Below are positions 39,401-46,943 of a DNA stretch of 64,000 bases, one piece after another. Numbering within the stretch: position 1 is the stretch's first letter; every line of letters begins with the position of its first letter. A model generated the notes under the pieces. The model was not told the DNA's origin and did not search any database. It saw only the letters and a program-made list of their open reading frames with translations. The DNA is taken from NCBI GenBank assembly GCA_038025085.1, contig CM076144.1, positions 41,265,001-41,329,000 of the forward strand, given 5' to 3'. Origin of the DNA: Tetragonia tetragonoides. Taxonomy: Eukaryota > Streptophyta > Magnoliopsida > Caryophyllales > Aizoaceae. The position numbers were made by a program, and so were the translations under genes.

Positions 39401-42400
39401 GATACGATCATTCCTCTCATTCCAGAACACCCACAACATCCCAACCACTATGGAAAGAGATTCTCCCACCCTCTTTTCCGCTTCTGAAAGACTGCTGATT
39501 GCGTTTGGGAACACATTGTCTACTTGGCATCACTTTGGGCAAAGGCAGCGGGGGCATTCAAGGTGTCCCCCTCACACTAGTCCAACTTCATTGGCATGAT
39601 TTGCAAATATTTTTTGTTTTCATTTGAGGACTCCTTGTCCTCATTTTTGTATTCTTAAATTGATTGATTAATAAAACTTTTTCTTATCTAAAAAAAAAAA
39701 AAGAGATTCTCCCACCCAGGCCTCTTCTAAGAAAGCAATTATTTCCTATTTCCCACATTAAAACTCACTAAATGAAAGAAGGATAAGACACTTACAAAAT
39801 GAACTCAAAGCTGAAGGACCAGCCACGGCATCCATCCACTCCATTAAAGACCATAATCTTCACCTCAACTCAAACAAAGCCACCAGTTATTTCTCCACCA
39901 AAGAGATTTCCTCGACACCATATTCCCCTATTCCCATTACCAAGTCCCCTTCCTCCTTGCCAACACACCATGTCCCAACCAACAAGGTTATCTTTATTTT
40001 CCTCTCTAGCAACAAATCAATAAATCCCTCATCTGCCTGTCCAACTTCTGAGCAACACCCAAAGAAATTCCAAAAAAGACAAATAGAAAGCGGTATACAA
40101 GTAAGACAAGACGAGATAATGGCATCCTGATCCCAAGTGAGATATAATATTTCTTCCACCCATACAATATCTTAAACACATTCTCAGCCACCAAGTCCAA
40201 CAAAGACTTGCTCATTGGATTATCATCAGGCGTGATCCCTAAACAAGTACAAAAAAGATGTTGAACCACAGACAACATCAAGAGAAGAAAGATTATCAAG
40301 GACAACAAGATGGATATTTAACCCAAGAAATGCTCAACTTAATGCAATTTACCATAGGCCAAAAATAAGTTCAAAAATTCTACCAAACTTCCCCACAGTT
40401 CTGGGGAGAGAAGAATGGTATATCATCAGCATATTACACATGAGTAACCGACACGGCGTCACCTCATCATCACCGACTAGCGCTCAATACAACCATACTC
40501 TTCTTATTTAGAGTCCAAACGACTAAGCAGGTCCACAGTCAAGATAGAACTAAAATGAGAAGAAGGATCACCTTGTCTTAACCATCTCGACTCACCAAAA
40601 CCAAATCCAAAAGTTGCCTATGGAGCATGGACAAGAATCAAAAACCATACCTAGGATAGACAACTCCAAATCCATTGTCTCAATCTAGACCCAAAACCCT
40701 TGTACTTTTACACCCTATCCAAAAAAATCCTAACCAACTCTATCATAAACTTTCTCAAAATCCAACTTAAAGATTATTCCTTTTCTTCTCTGTCTCTTAG
40801 TACCCTCAACCACCTCAGTCGTCATAAATGATGCGTCAAGATCTATGAGCCTCAACCATTGCACATTGCTCCGAAGATTGCCAAAACGTAGTTTCCCTAA
40901 TCTAGCAAACGCACTTCACTCCAAATATTATGCACCCTACTAACAAAAACTAATGGGCCTAAAATCCCTAAGTTTAACAAGGATGATAAAAGTTGAAATC
41001 ATGCTTATGCTCACAGCCACATTATTGTACAAGTTGTTAAAAACCTTAGCAAGATCATCCTCAATAAGCTCAAAGCATTCTTGGAGAAAAACAGCAGGGA
41101 AACCACCACATTCTTGATCTCCTCTTCTGCAAACAACCTCTCTATAGTCTAACCACTGACCACCATAAAAAGAGGATCAAATCCAAATCTTCTAACAGGG
41201 TCCGAGAAAATATTCTTGTAAAAGTTACAGGTTTCTTAGCAATCTGGTCCCTCTTAAATATCACAAAAGAATAACAATAAAAAGCTTTTTGGTCCCTCTT
41301 AATAGTTTCATCCACTCCCTTTAACTCTTTGATGCAATTTCGCCTTATTCTCTCATTAGCCACTTTGAGAAACAACTAAGAATTTGAATGACCGTCCTTG
41401 GCCCATTTCACCCATTCATCTCTTGCCTCCTACTCCTTCCTTTCTATCATAAGTAGCTTCTCAAGCTCATTTTAATATATGCCCTCTTTCTCACAAGTTC
41501 CTCTCCCAACTTTTGAATCTTACCGGTCTCCTTAGAAACACCCCCCCCCCAATTGAATCTTACCGGTCTCCTTAGGAACATGATAGGAGTCATAGGACGC
41601 TATAGTCCATGTAGAACGCCGGCCTTGGGCTTCAACAACCTAAATCCCTGAAATTCCAGCAGTCAACCAGATGTCCAAATGTCAGAAGGAAATGTCACGC
41701 CGCGTATAACAGGGATCACCATGTTTTTATTCCAGAACAGACCTCGATCAGGATCATACTAACTTCCTGCCACTGGATGTTGAAATTATTGACACCACAA
41801 CCCTTGGACTGGTACATGTTTCTGAAGTCTGAACAGGCTCAAGGGCCACGCTTACATAAGCAAGCTGACCTCTTTAGGTGTGGCTAGGGTTGTTCATGTT
41901 CCGGTCCGGACCGACCCGGCTAAGACCGGTCCTGCTTTTGGACCGACCAAACCGGGTTTCGGTTCGGTCCGGTCCGGGCTGGACCGGATGGCGAACGTTG
42001 TCAAGCTTAAAACTGGTCCAGGCTCTTTTTTCAAAAAAAAAGGGTCCGGCCTGGTCCAAGACCGGGTACAGTCAGGTCCGGTCTCAGTCCGGTCTGGACC
42101 GGTGAACAACCCTAGCCGTGTGGCATTAAGTAACTGATAGGATAAACAATACATGCATGCCTTTTATGCAGTTGAGGGCCTTTAGGCACATGTGTGGAGT
42201 GCCATAATTAAACAGTTAAAGATGGAACTACATCAAAAGGCCAAGAACATTATATTGGTGAAATATTCTAAACATCTTTCTCGTACCAGTCAAACCAAAA
42301 ACCAGTTTAAGTCCTCACCAGAGTGGTTCCGCACTTACTAGAACTAAAACATGGTGTTGATCAATTTGGAAATGATCAAACAAACATAGATTTAATACCA

Positions 42401-43504
42401 TCAAACCCATATTCCATATCTTCAACTGGCTAAATATCTACCTAGTTGCCAGTTCCACCAAAGGCCCCAAATTATGCCTCTTAGCACTACTTCAAAACTC
42501 CCACTACTTACATTCACTAAATTTATCAAACCCACAATGCCTAAAAATAGCTTTTTACACACTACCAACATACAACTCACAAGCCCTTTCCCATCTCCTC
42601 AACTTCTTCCACACTATAACCATTGTTCTTCCACCTGGTAGGTATATTTACTATTTAGCTGCACAAGCTCATCACACAAAATCCCAACTCTCACAACAAG
42701 GTCAATTGAAGTGAGCACCTCAACCCCAAAAATATACAAAACCTAAAATTAGCATAAAGACTCTGGTTACTGTTGTAAGACGAGAATTCGCCTAGCCAAA
42801 TCCAAGTAAACACTGCCTACAAATTAAAACCACAACCCGATCTATCATCTTTTAGACTAAAAAAATTCACAACCTATTCACATGCTTCAGTAGCTCACAT
42901 AACAATAAGCAAACCCTAATTCACATTCTTCAGTAAAATAACATAAAACTGAATTCAATCATCTTCCCAATCATATAATTGACCCAATTCAACACCAATC
43001 CAATAGCTCATATAACAATAAACAAAATCCAATTCACATTTTTCAGTAGCTCACATAACAATAATCAAAATCCAATTCAGCCTCCTAATTATATAATTAA
43101 ACAAATTCAAAATCAAATAACACCAGATAACAAAAACAATAATGGAAACCCTAATTTAGAGGTATCCAGAGAGAGGGAGAGAGAGAGAGTACCGGGGAGA
43201 AAGACGAGGTGTTGATAGTGAGGAGAGAGATCTCGTCAACCTTAGGGCGAAAGAGCGAGAGTTGAGAGTTAGCAGAGGAGAGAGAAAGCCGCTTATCACA
43301 AGGGGAAAGCTGGATCGAAGCATTGTTGTTGAAGAAAAAGGAAGTTCTTGAAGCAAATGCAATGCCGAAAGTGAAACCATCGAGTCTTTGGATTGTTGTG
43401 TCTCTGCAAGGTGAGTAAATGTGGTTGTTGTCACCTGCGTTTACTAATGCAAATATTGCTGTTAAGGTAACGAAGAGGATTGTTAAGGTTGAAGGTCCTT
43501 TCAT
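26561..43504 (-). CDS. EXPP1: expp1-like secreted plant protein, three exons, 16-kb first intron
   Basis: Exons on the minus strand: 43504-43193 (104 codons), 27066-26959 (36 codons), 26872-26561 (103 codons plus stop), 243 residues. All joins are phase 0: NTSSFSP + DSAGGYMVAFAGSKYAA, then NSTHIVTSFTL + VLEFKQGRLQNLYWKRDG. Residues 1-23 are a hydrophobic signal peptide. The mature part carries SPCDKRLSLSSANSQLSLF and a Cys-rich segment (DGCASCKGKSEFVCLNNQD, then NCKSRG, VDCSLGIQLAFSGTD), ending SLYGLYDGLKNSLSDQYNK. From memory this matches conserved plant proteins catalogued as 'expp1 protein', of unknown function and probably secreted or endomembrane. Intron 1 (27067-43192) is 16,126 bp, almost all transposable elements; intron 2 is 86 bp. 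The reading frame is intact, so the gene may still work if the intron is spliced. Confidence 0.85.
27377..27412. repeat. (AAT)n microsatellite
   Basis: About 12 AAT units inside intron 1 of the expp1-like gene. The Leu/Tyr-run open frames across it are artefacts. Confidence 0.9.
27550..28047 (-). mobile_element. LTR/TRIM-like element end: LTR, polypurine tract, short internal region, PBS
   Basis: On the minus strand, from 28047 down: a PBS-like stretch at 28045-28034 (TAATATCAGAGC, 10/12 to the Met-tRNA site), about 270 bp of non-coding internal sequence containing a diverged direct repeat (CAATTTGGAGGTAGG at about 27785 and 27847), a polypurine tract (GTGAGGGGAG, 27762-27753), then a 203-bp LTR-like segment from TGTTAAGAGTATAACTC (27752) to ..CA (27550). 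The PBS follows the CCAACA end of the LTR-like sequence at 28048. The two flanking LTR-like segments do not match each other, so this looks chimeric or recombined. Confidence 0.5.
28145..28418. mobile_element. Stowaway-type MITE (family B) in the left arm
   Basis: TA at 28143-28144 and 28419-28420. Long terminal repeats CTCCGTCCCGTACTAATG / CATTAGTATGGGACGGAG, followed by TTATCACTT / AAGTGATAA. The interior is unrelated to family A and to the MITE at 35662. Confidence 0.82.
28857..32384 (-). pseudogene. LINE ORF2: endonuclease, reverse transcriptase, C-terminal zinc-binding domain
   Basis: Starts MKILSWNVNGLGRRGKRDVV (32384), an APE-type endonuclease with QETK (catalytic Glu) and later AQFTWS and SRLDRFLF. 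The reverse transcriptase follows: EKAPGPDGFTMAFYQDCW (31050 region), NFITLVPKKD, DFRLISLVTSVYKIITKVLS, GLRQGDPLSPFLF, and the catalytic FADDTMLFL (near 30370). Then TYLGVPLGG and GWAxxL-region remnants, and the plant LINE C-terminal segment (FIWKAKVPFKVRAFVWTLA, about 29340; LWLERNARVFNGV, about 29000), ending at 28857. It would nick target DNA and prime reverse transcription. Several frameshifts and stops split it into about eight frames, so it is not functional now. Confidence 0.88.
32381..34316 (-). pseudogene. LINE ORF1 (RNA-binding/gag-like), broken
   Basis: N-terminal part 34316-33822 (MESVLRIENKSFAF; a basic stretch LWRRECRRWVRTLRGYGYV; RDPQPLPERN), C-terminal part 33274-32381 (acidic, Gly/Glu-rich, ending in a basic tail GKEDGRRERGRGRSL). 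The middle (33821-33275) has lost its frame. Position upstream of the endonuclease frame identifies it as ORF1, expected to package LINE RNA. The stop TGA overlaps the ORF2 start as ATGA (32384-32381), so ORF2 may have been translated by reinitiation. Confidence 0.7.
35199..35429. mobile_element. hAT-like MITE with exact 8-bp target duplication
   Basis: Termini TAGACCTGGCAAACGGG / TTTTTGCCAACTCTA; identical CTTGGGAG at 35191-35198 and 35430-35437. The body is GGGTCGGGTT repeats. The other arm of the inverted repeat (around 28640) has the same sequence with a single CTTGGGAG (as CTCCCAAG), the empty site. Same family as 11195-11485. Confidence 0.92.
35662..35882. mobile_element. Stowaway-type MITE (family C) in the right arm
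   Basis: TA at 35660-35661 and 35883-35884; terminal repeats CTCCCTCCGTCCCAC / ATGGGATGGAGGGAG. The interior (AAATAGTAAAAATTAAGGG...) differs from families A and B. Confidence 0.85.
35978..36740. repeat. Second fold-back repeat next to the first
   Basis: The left arm (about 35978-36330) and right arm (about 36390-36740) are diverged inverted copies: AGCAATTAAGCACTAGAT against ATCTAGTGGTTAATTGTT, ACAACTTGTGAGTC against TTCACAAGTTGCA, ACATTCTAGAATCAAC against GTTGATTCTAGAATGT. The centre lies near 36360. No protein; family unknown. Confidence 0.65.
36949..37859. mobile_element. Harbinger-like non-autonomous element, about 0.9 kb
   Basis: Ends GGGGGTGTTTGTTTGGGG and CCAAACTACCCC, with TTA at 36946-36948 and 37860-37862. 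The inside contains inverted GGAATGGAATGGGAT-type subterminal repeats (36977 and again, inverted, at 37790-37833) and a Pro/His-coding low-complexity stretch that is not a gene. Confidence 0.6.
37863..39210. other. Intronic stretch with no recognised element
   Basis: Part of the long first intron of the expp1-like gene. No coding or repeat structure identified. Confidence 0.35.
39215..41560 (-). pseudogene. Old, heavily decayed LINE
   Basis: Minus-strand fragments in L1-type order: an endonuclease/RT-linker piece (SxxFLKVANERIRRNCIKELK, about 41375-41310), the RT C-terminal region (YLGIT-like CLGITPDDNPMSKSLLDL, then GWKKYYISLGIRMPLSR and VAQKLDRQMRDLL, 40308-40006), and the C-terminal WNERNDRIF-type segment (about 39430-39400). 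Frames are broken throughout. It is split by a younger LINE at 39472-39701. Diverged from the LINE at 28766. Confidence 0.75.
39472..39701 (+). mobile_element. 5'-truncated LINE end nested in the older LINE
   Basis: A 230-bp plus-strand LINE 3' end terminating TTCTTATCTAAAAAAAAAAA (polyA to 39701), with an exact 16-bp target duplication AGAGATTCTCCCACCC at 39456-39471 and 39702-39717. The tail resembles that of the LINE at 28766 (ATCTAAAAAAA). Confidence 0.88.
41515..41580. repeat. Short tandem repeat with C-tract
   Basis: TTGAATCTTACCGGTCTCC occurs twice, about 42 bp apart, separated by a run of 10 C. Confidence 0.7.
41884..42115. mobile_element. hAT-like MITE rich in GGTCCGG
   Basis: Terminal repeats CTAGGGTTGTTCA / TGAACAACCCTAG; the flanks share GTGTGG (6 of 8 bp of a likely duplication). 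The inside is GGTCCGGACCGG repeats and has no protein. Confidence 0.75.
42116..43192. other. 5' part of the long expp1-like intron
   Basis: AT-rich, with several copies of AGCTCACATAACAATAA (42893, 43003, 43051). No element recognised. Confidence 0.35.
43193..43504 (-). CDS. EXPP1: Exon 1 of the expp1-like gene (signal peptide exon)
   Basis: Encodes residues 1-104: the start MKGPSTLTILFVTLTAIFAL gives the signal peptide, then GDNNHIYSPCRDTTIQRLDG, FTFGIAFASRTSFFFNN and FRPKVDEISLLTINTSSF. The donor gtactctc follows at 43192. The start is the first ATG, with a (GA)n leader at 43513-43540 just upstream. Listed separately because 16 kb separates it from exons 2-3 (27066-26561). Confidence 0.85.
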
Positions 43505-43717
43505 GGTGGAGTATTATGAGAGAGAGAGAGAGAGAGAGAGTTGAAGTTGGAGGTTTCCGGCGAGAAATCCGGAGAAATTGGTGATTTTGAATGGGTGCTT
43601 TACTGCTGTCACAAAGATCGGTTTTGGACTTGTTGACCTTGAAGTCATTAGAATTTTCTTTTTCTTTTTTTTTTTTCTTTTTCTTTTTCTTTCTAACAGC
43701 ATGTTTTGCGGCTTTGC

Positions 43718-43754
<37 letters not shown>

Positions 43755-44238
43755 TCTCTTATGTGGCTAGCTTTCTTTTCATAATGAAATGATAGCCCCA
43801 AGATCAAATGTATGTTGGAGTCCACATTGACCGGACTATGTAAAGCTAAATTTTAATGGTTCTAAGATAAATAATTTTGATGCCATAACAAAAAAAGATA
43901 AATAATTTTGATAACATTTATATTCCCCAAGAATGTGTGTTTTGTAATTTCCACTGCCAAGATAAATATCATTTGTTTTTTAGTTGTCATGCCTTTAGTC
44001 AAATTATGAAAGAAGTTGAAAGCCTTTGCGGAGTTAAATTATGTACGAATTTAAATCTAGATCTCTCTTTCATCTAAAGTCTCAATTCTCTCAACAAAAA
44101 GTTGGCAGAATGGAAACTCAACCTTCTTATTATGACATGGTGGATGTGTTTGGTTTGCCCGTAACAAAATACAGCTTGATAACCTATCCACAAGTCCCAT
44201 CCAGATAGCCATTTCAGTCAAAGTTAGTTTCAATGTCA
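43505..44238. other. Upstream region of the expp1-like gene
   Basis: A (GA)n tract at 43513-43540 in the presumed 5' leader, T-rich runs at 43660-43693 and 43720-43749. No gene. Confidence 0.4.
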
Positions 44239-44246
44239 CTTAAGCC

Positions 44247-44740
44247 TAGGGCTGGCCACAAGCCAAACAGCTCGCGAATAGTTCGGGATCGGTTCGAATA
44301 AAGCTCGACTCGAACTCGATTCGATTTTAAACGAGCCGAACTCGAATCGATTTTAAGGCTCGAACTTTTAAGGAGCCGAGCTCGAGCTTGGCACTATTTG
44401 ACTCGTGGGGCTCGCGAGCCTAAAAAACCATAAGATACATACATACAGTTCTAAATTGTGTCGTAACTTTTAATATTATAATAATAATAGAGTAGCAATA
44501 AACCAAAGGTCATGGAAAAACGCTAAATTCTTGAAAGTAACATCAGAGTAGGGTTCTATTATATTAATTTGTACGAACTCGAACTCGAGCTCGAGCTTTG
44601 AATTTAGCATTCGAGCTGAGCTCGAACTTAAATTTGCAGTTCGAGTCGAACTCGAACCCAAACTCGAGCCTAAAATTTTTAAATCGAGCCGAGTCGAGCT
44701 CTTCTGATGTTCGGCTTGGTTCGGCTCGTGGCCAGCCCTA
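44247..44740. mobile_element. hAT-like MITE with exact 8-bp duplication
   Basis: Terminal repeats TAGGGCTGGCCACAAGCC / GGCTCGTGGCCAGCCCTA; CTTAAGCC at 44239-44246 and 44741-44748. Subterminal GAACTCGAGCTCGA repeats surround an AT-rich core. Confidence 0.9.
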
Positions 44741-45190
44741 CTTAAGCCTAAAAGAGGAACATATTGTTGGTTAGGGGACACTATGGGAGAAATTGAAAAG
44801 GCAAATATAAAGAAAACATAGGCAAAAAAAACCTTTAGCAGACCATATAGTGAAAATCAAACCACGACGATGCGTCGATTTTGCAATCATAATCTCCTTC
44901 GCTCCTTACCAACTACACTACTAAGACTATAGAATTTTTTTTTTATTTATCTGCATCATGCGAGGGACTACGACCACCACTACCCTGATTCCACTTATGG
45001 TTTCATTAAAATCAAAAGGAACAAACATACATTTATAGTCAATCTTTCTATTTTTTTTAATTGGAAGTGTACTTTTGTTAAAGTTTCGTAAAAGAACCAT
45101 GTCAAATTGTCAACCATCTAGCCAGTTTGGAAGAAATTTTGCTTGTTTGACCTTTGGTATTGACCTTTAATACTCTTGTCATGTGCTATT

Positions 45191-45433
45191 TTTGCTTGTC
45201 AAGAGGGTGTAAATGAATGACGACTGAGTCATCCTTATTACGTCATGTTCGGATTTTCGTGTTCAATAGCGAATCTACCCGACTAACTGATTAACCAACG
45301 GAAGCACTGACCCTGTCAACGTAGCACCAACAAGAGGCAAGGTATGAGGGGAATTGGGATTTGAACCCATAACTTCGTCTTATCCAACCACTTGAGAGTA
45401 AACTTGAAACTATTAGACACCAACCGGTTACTG
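45191..45433 (-). mobile_element. tRNA-derived SINE, older copy
   Basis: On the minus strand, a degenerate A box (TGGTGTCTAATAGTTTC) and a B box (TGGGTTCAAATCCC, about 45357-45370). The inside matches the SINE at 25915 (ATGTTCGGATTTTCGTGTTC, 45246-45265). The flanks TGTGCTATT / TGTGCTGTT (45182 and 45434) are an imperfect target duplication. Confidence 0.72.
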
Positions 45434-45457
45434 TGCTGTTATTTGTCATAATTTAGT

Positions 45458-45835
45458 GGGCAAATTGGCGAAAACCCCCAAGAAGTTTGGACTTTTTGGC
45501 TAGAACACCCACACATTTTCAACTTTGGCCAGTACCCCCAAAGAAAATGAAAAAGCCTTATAAGTCCTCCCAACCAGCCATTTTAAAACATTTTGGCCTC
45601 CTTTTGCCCTCACGTGCTTTGCACGTGATCATTAATTGCTGACTCCAATTAATGATCACATGCAAAGCACATGAGGGCAAAATGGGGCAATTTTTTTTTA
45701 AAGTGGCCGAAAAAGCAAGGTTGGGGGGAATTACAAGGCTTTTCCATTTTGTTTGGGGTACTTGCCAAAGTTGAAAATGTTTGGGTGTTCTAACCAAAAA
45801 CTCCAAACTTCTTGGGGATTTTCGCCAATTTGCCC
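45458..45835. mobile_element. Mutator-type MITE with exact 9-bp duplication
   Basis: Inverted repeats of about 100 bp, beginning GGGCAAATTGGCGAAAA / TTTTCGCCAATTTGCCC. The 9-bp TAATTTAGT lies at 45449-45457 and 45836-45844, the size typical for Mutator-like elements. The core carries a CACGTGCTTTGCACGTGATC palindrome region. Confidence 0.88.
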
Positions 45836-45955
45836 TAATTTAGTCCCAAAGTTGATGATAGGAAAAGAAAAAAAAAAATTGGTCCCAACGTGCCCACATC
45901 TAGTTCGTTCTGGGTGACGAGTTGGATGAAGTCACTCACTCATTCTCTAGTCACT

Positions 45956-46265
45956 ATACTGAGTCAGGCGACCCCCCTGTTGAGTTAGAGGAGTTACGTG
46001 ATGCAATTGTCTTTTGTCTCTTAGCCCCTTTCTTAACCCTTCTCTCTCTATATAACTGGTATTCATTCACTCAATTGCCAGTTTTATATCGTTTGAGCTA
46101 AAATATAGCCATACTGAGTCAGGCGACCCCCCTGTTGAGTTAGAGGAGTTACGTGATGCAATTGTCTTTTGTCTCTTAGCCCCTTTCTTAACCCTTCTCT
46201 CTCTATATAACTGGTATTCATTCACTCAATTGCCAGTTTTATATCGTTTGAGCTAAAATATAGCC
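45956..46265. repeat. Exact 155-bp tandem duplication carrying a TATA box
   Basis: 45956-46110 and 46111-46265 are identical by eye over 155 bp. Each copy holds a pyrimidine tract and TATATAA (46049-46055; 46204-46210), and ends with the first 20 bp of the MITE that starts at 46246. The copies lie upstream of the aldo-keto reductase and probably include its core promoter. Confidence 0.9.
46204..46210 (+). promoter_or_regulatory. Candidate TATA box of the aldo-keto reductase gene
   Basis: TATATAA after a CT-rich stretch. If the MITE at 46246-46893 is removed, it lies about 85 bp upstream of the ATG, a sensible spacing. A second copy is 155 bp upstream in the tandem duplication. Inference only. 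Confidence 0.4.
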
Positions 46266-46893
46266 ATGCCACTCACTTTTACCTTTTTTCCTAAAAATGT
46301 CACTCAACTTCTTTTTTTCTCATATGTGCTATTGTGGTTTATAAAAAATCCTAAAGTTACCACTTTGTGAATATGATTACCAGCTACAGCAAGTCAATCT
46401 TTGCCATTCAACAAAAAAAGAAGAAGTAATTTTTCAATAATCTTTTATTTTATTTTTCACCACCTTAATATTGCTACTATTAAACCAAAACCTCAATCAT
46501 TGATGAACCGTAAACGTACCCAAGTTGTGTATTTCATGAATTATACTAATATCCTGAAGAAAGGAACCCAAAGGTTGCGGTTCAAGCTCAGATACCTCTG
46601 TCCGTATGCGTTTTATGCAACTAGGCATCTTTCAATTCTCGAATATGGATTAAAAGATCCATTTGATGAGCTGCACAACATTATGACTGGAAATTTGGTA
46701 GCAATATTAGGAGGTGAAAAATAAAATAAAAGATTATTGTGCAATTACTTGCTGTAGCCGGTAATCAAAATGCACTAAGTGGTAGCATTAAGATTTTTTA
46801 TAAATCACAATGGCACATTTGAGAAAAAAAAAAGTTGAATGACATTTTTAAGAAAAAAGGCAAAAGTGAGTGGCATTACTATATTTTAGCTCG
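46246..46893. mobile_element. Mutator-like MITE with 9-bp duplication in the presumed AKR leader
   Basis: TTTTATATC at 46237-46245 and 46894-46902. Long inverted ends: GAGCTAAAATATAG, GCCACTCACTTTTACC, AAAATGTCACTCAACTT and their complements at the right end, down to an inner pair (AATAATCTTTTATTTTATTT / AAATAAAATAAAAGATTATT, 46437 and 46719). The unpaired core of about 250 bp (46463-46712) carries an open plus-strand frame with no family I recognise. Confidence 0.78.
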
Positions 46894-46943
46894 TTTTATA
46901 TCACTCAAAAGAGGTGATTTTTAGCAGCCTTTATTGGTTAAAA

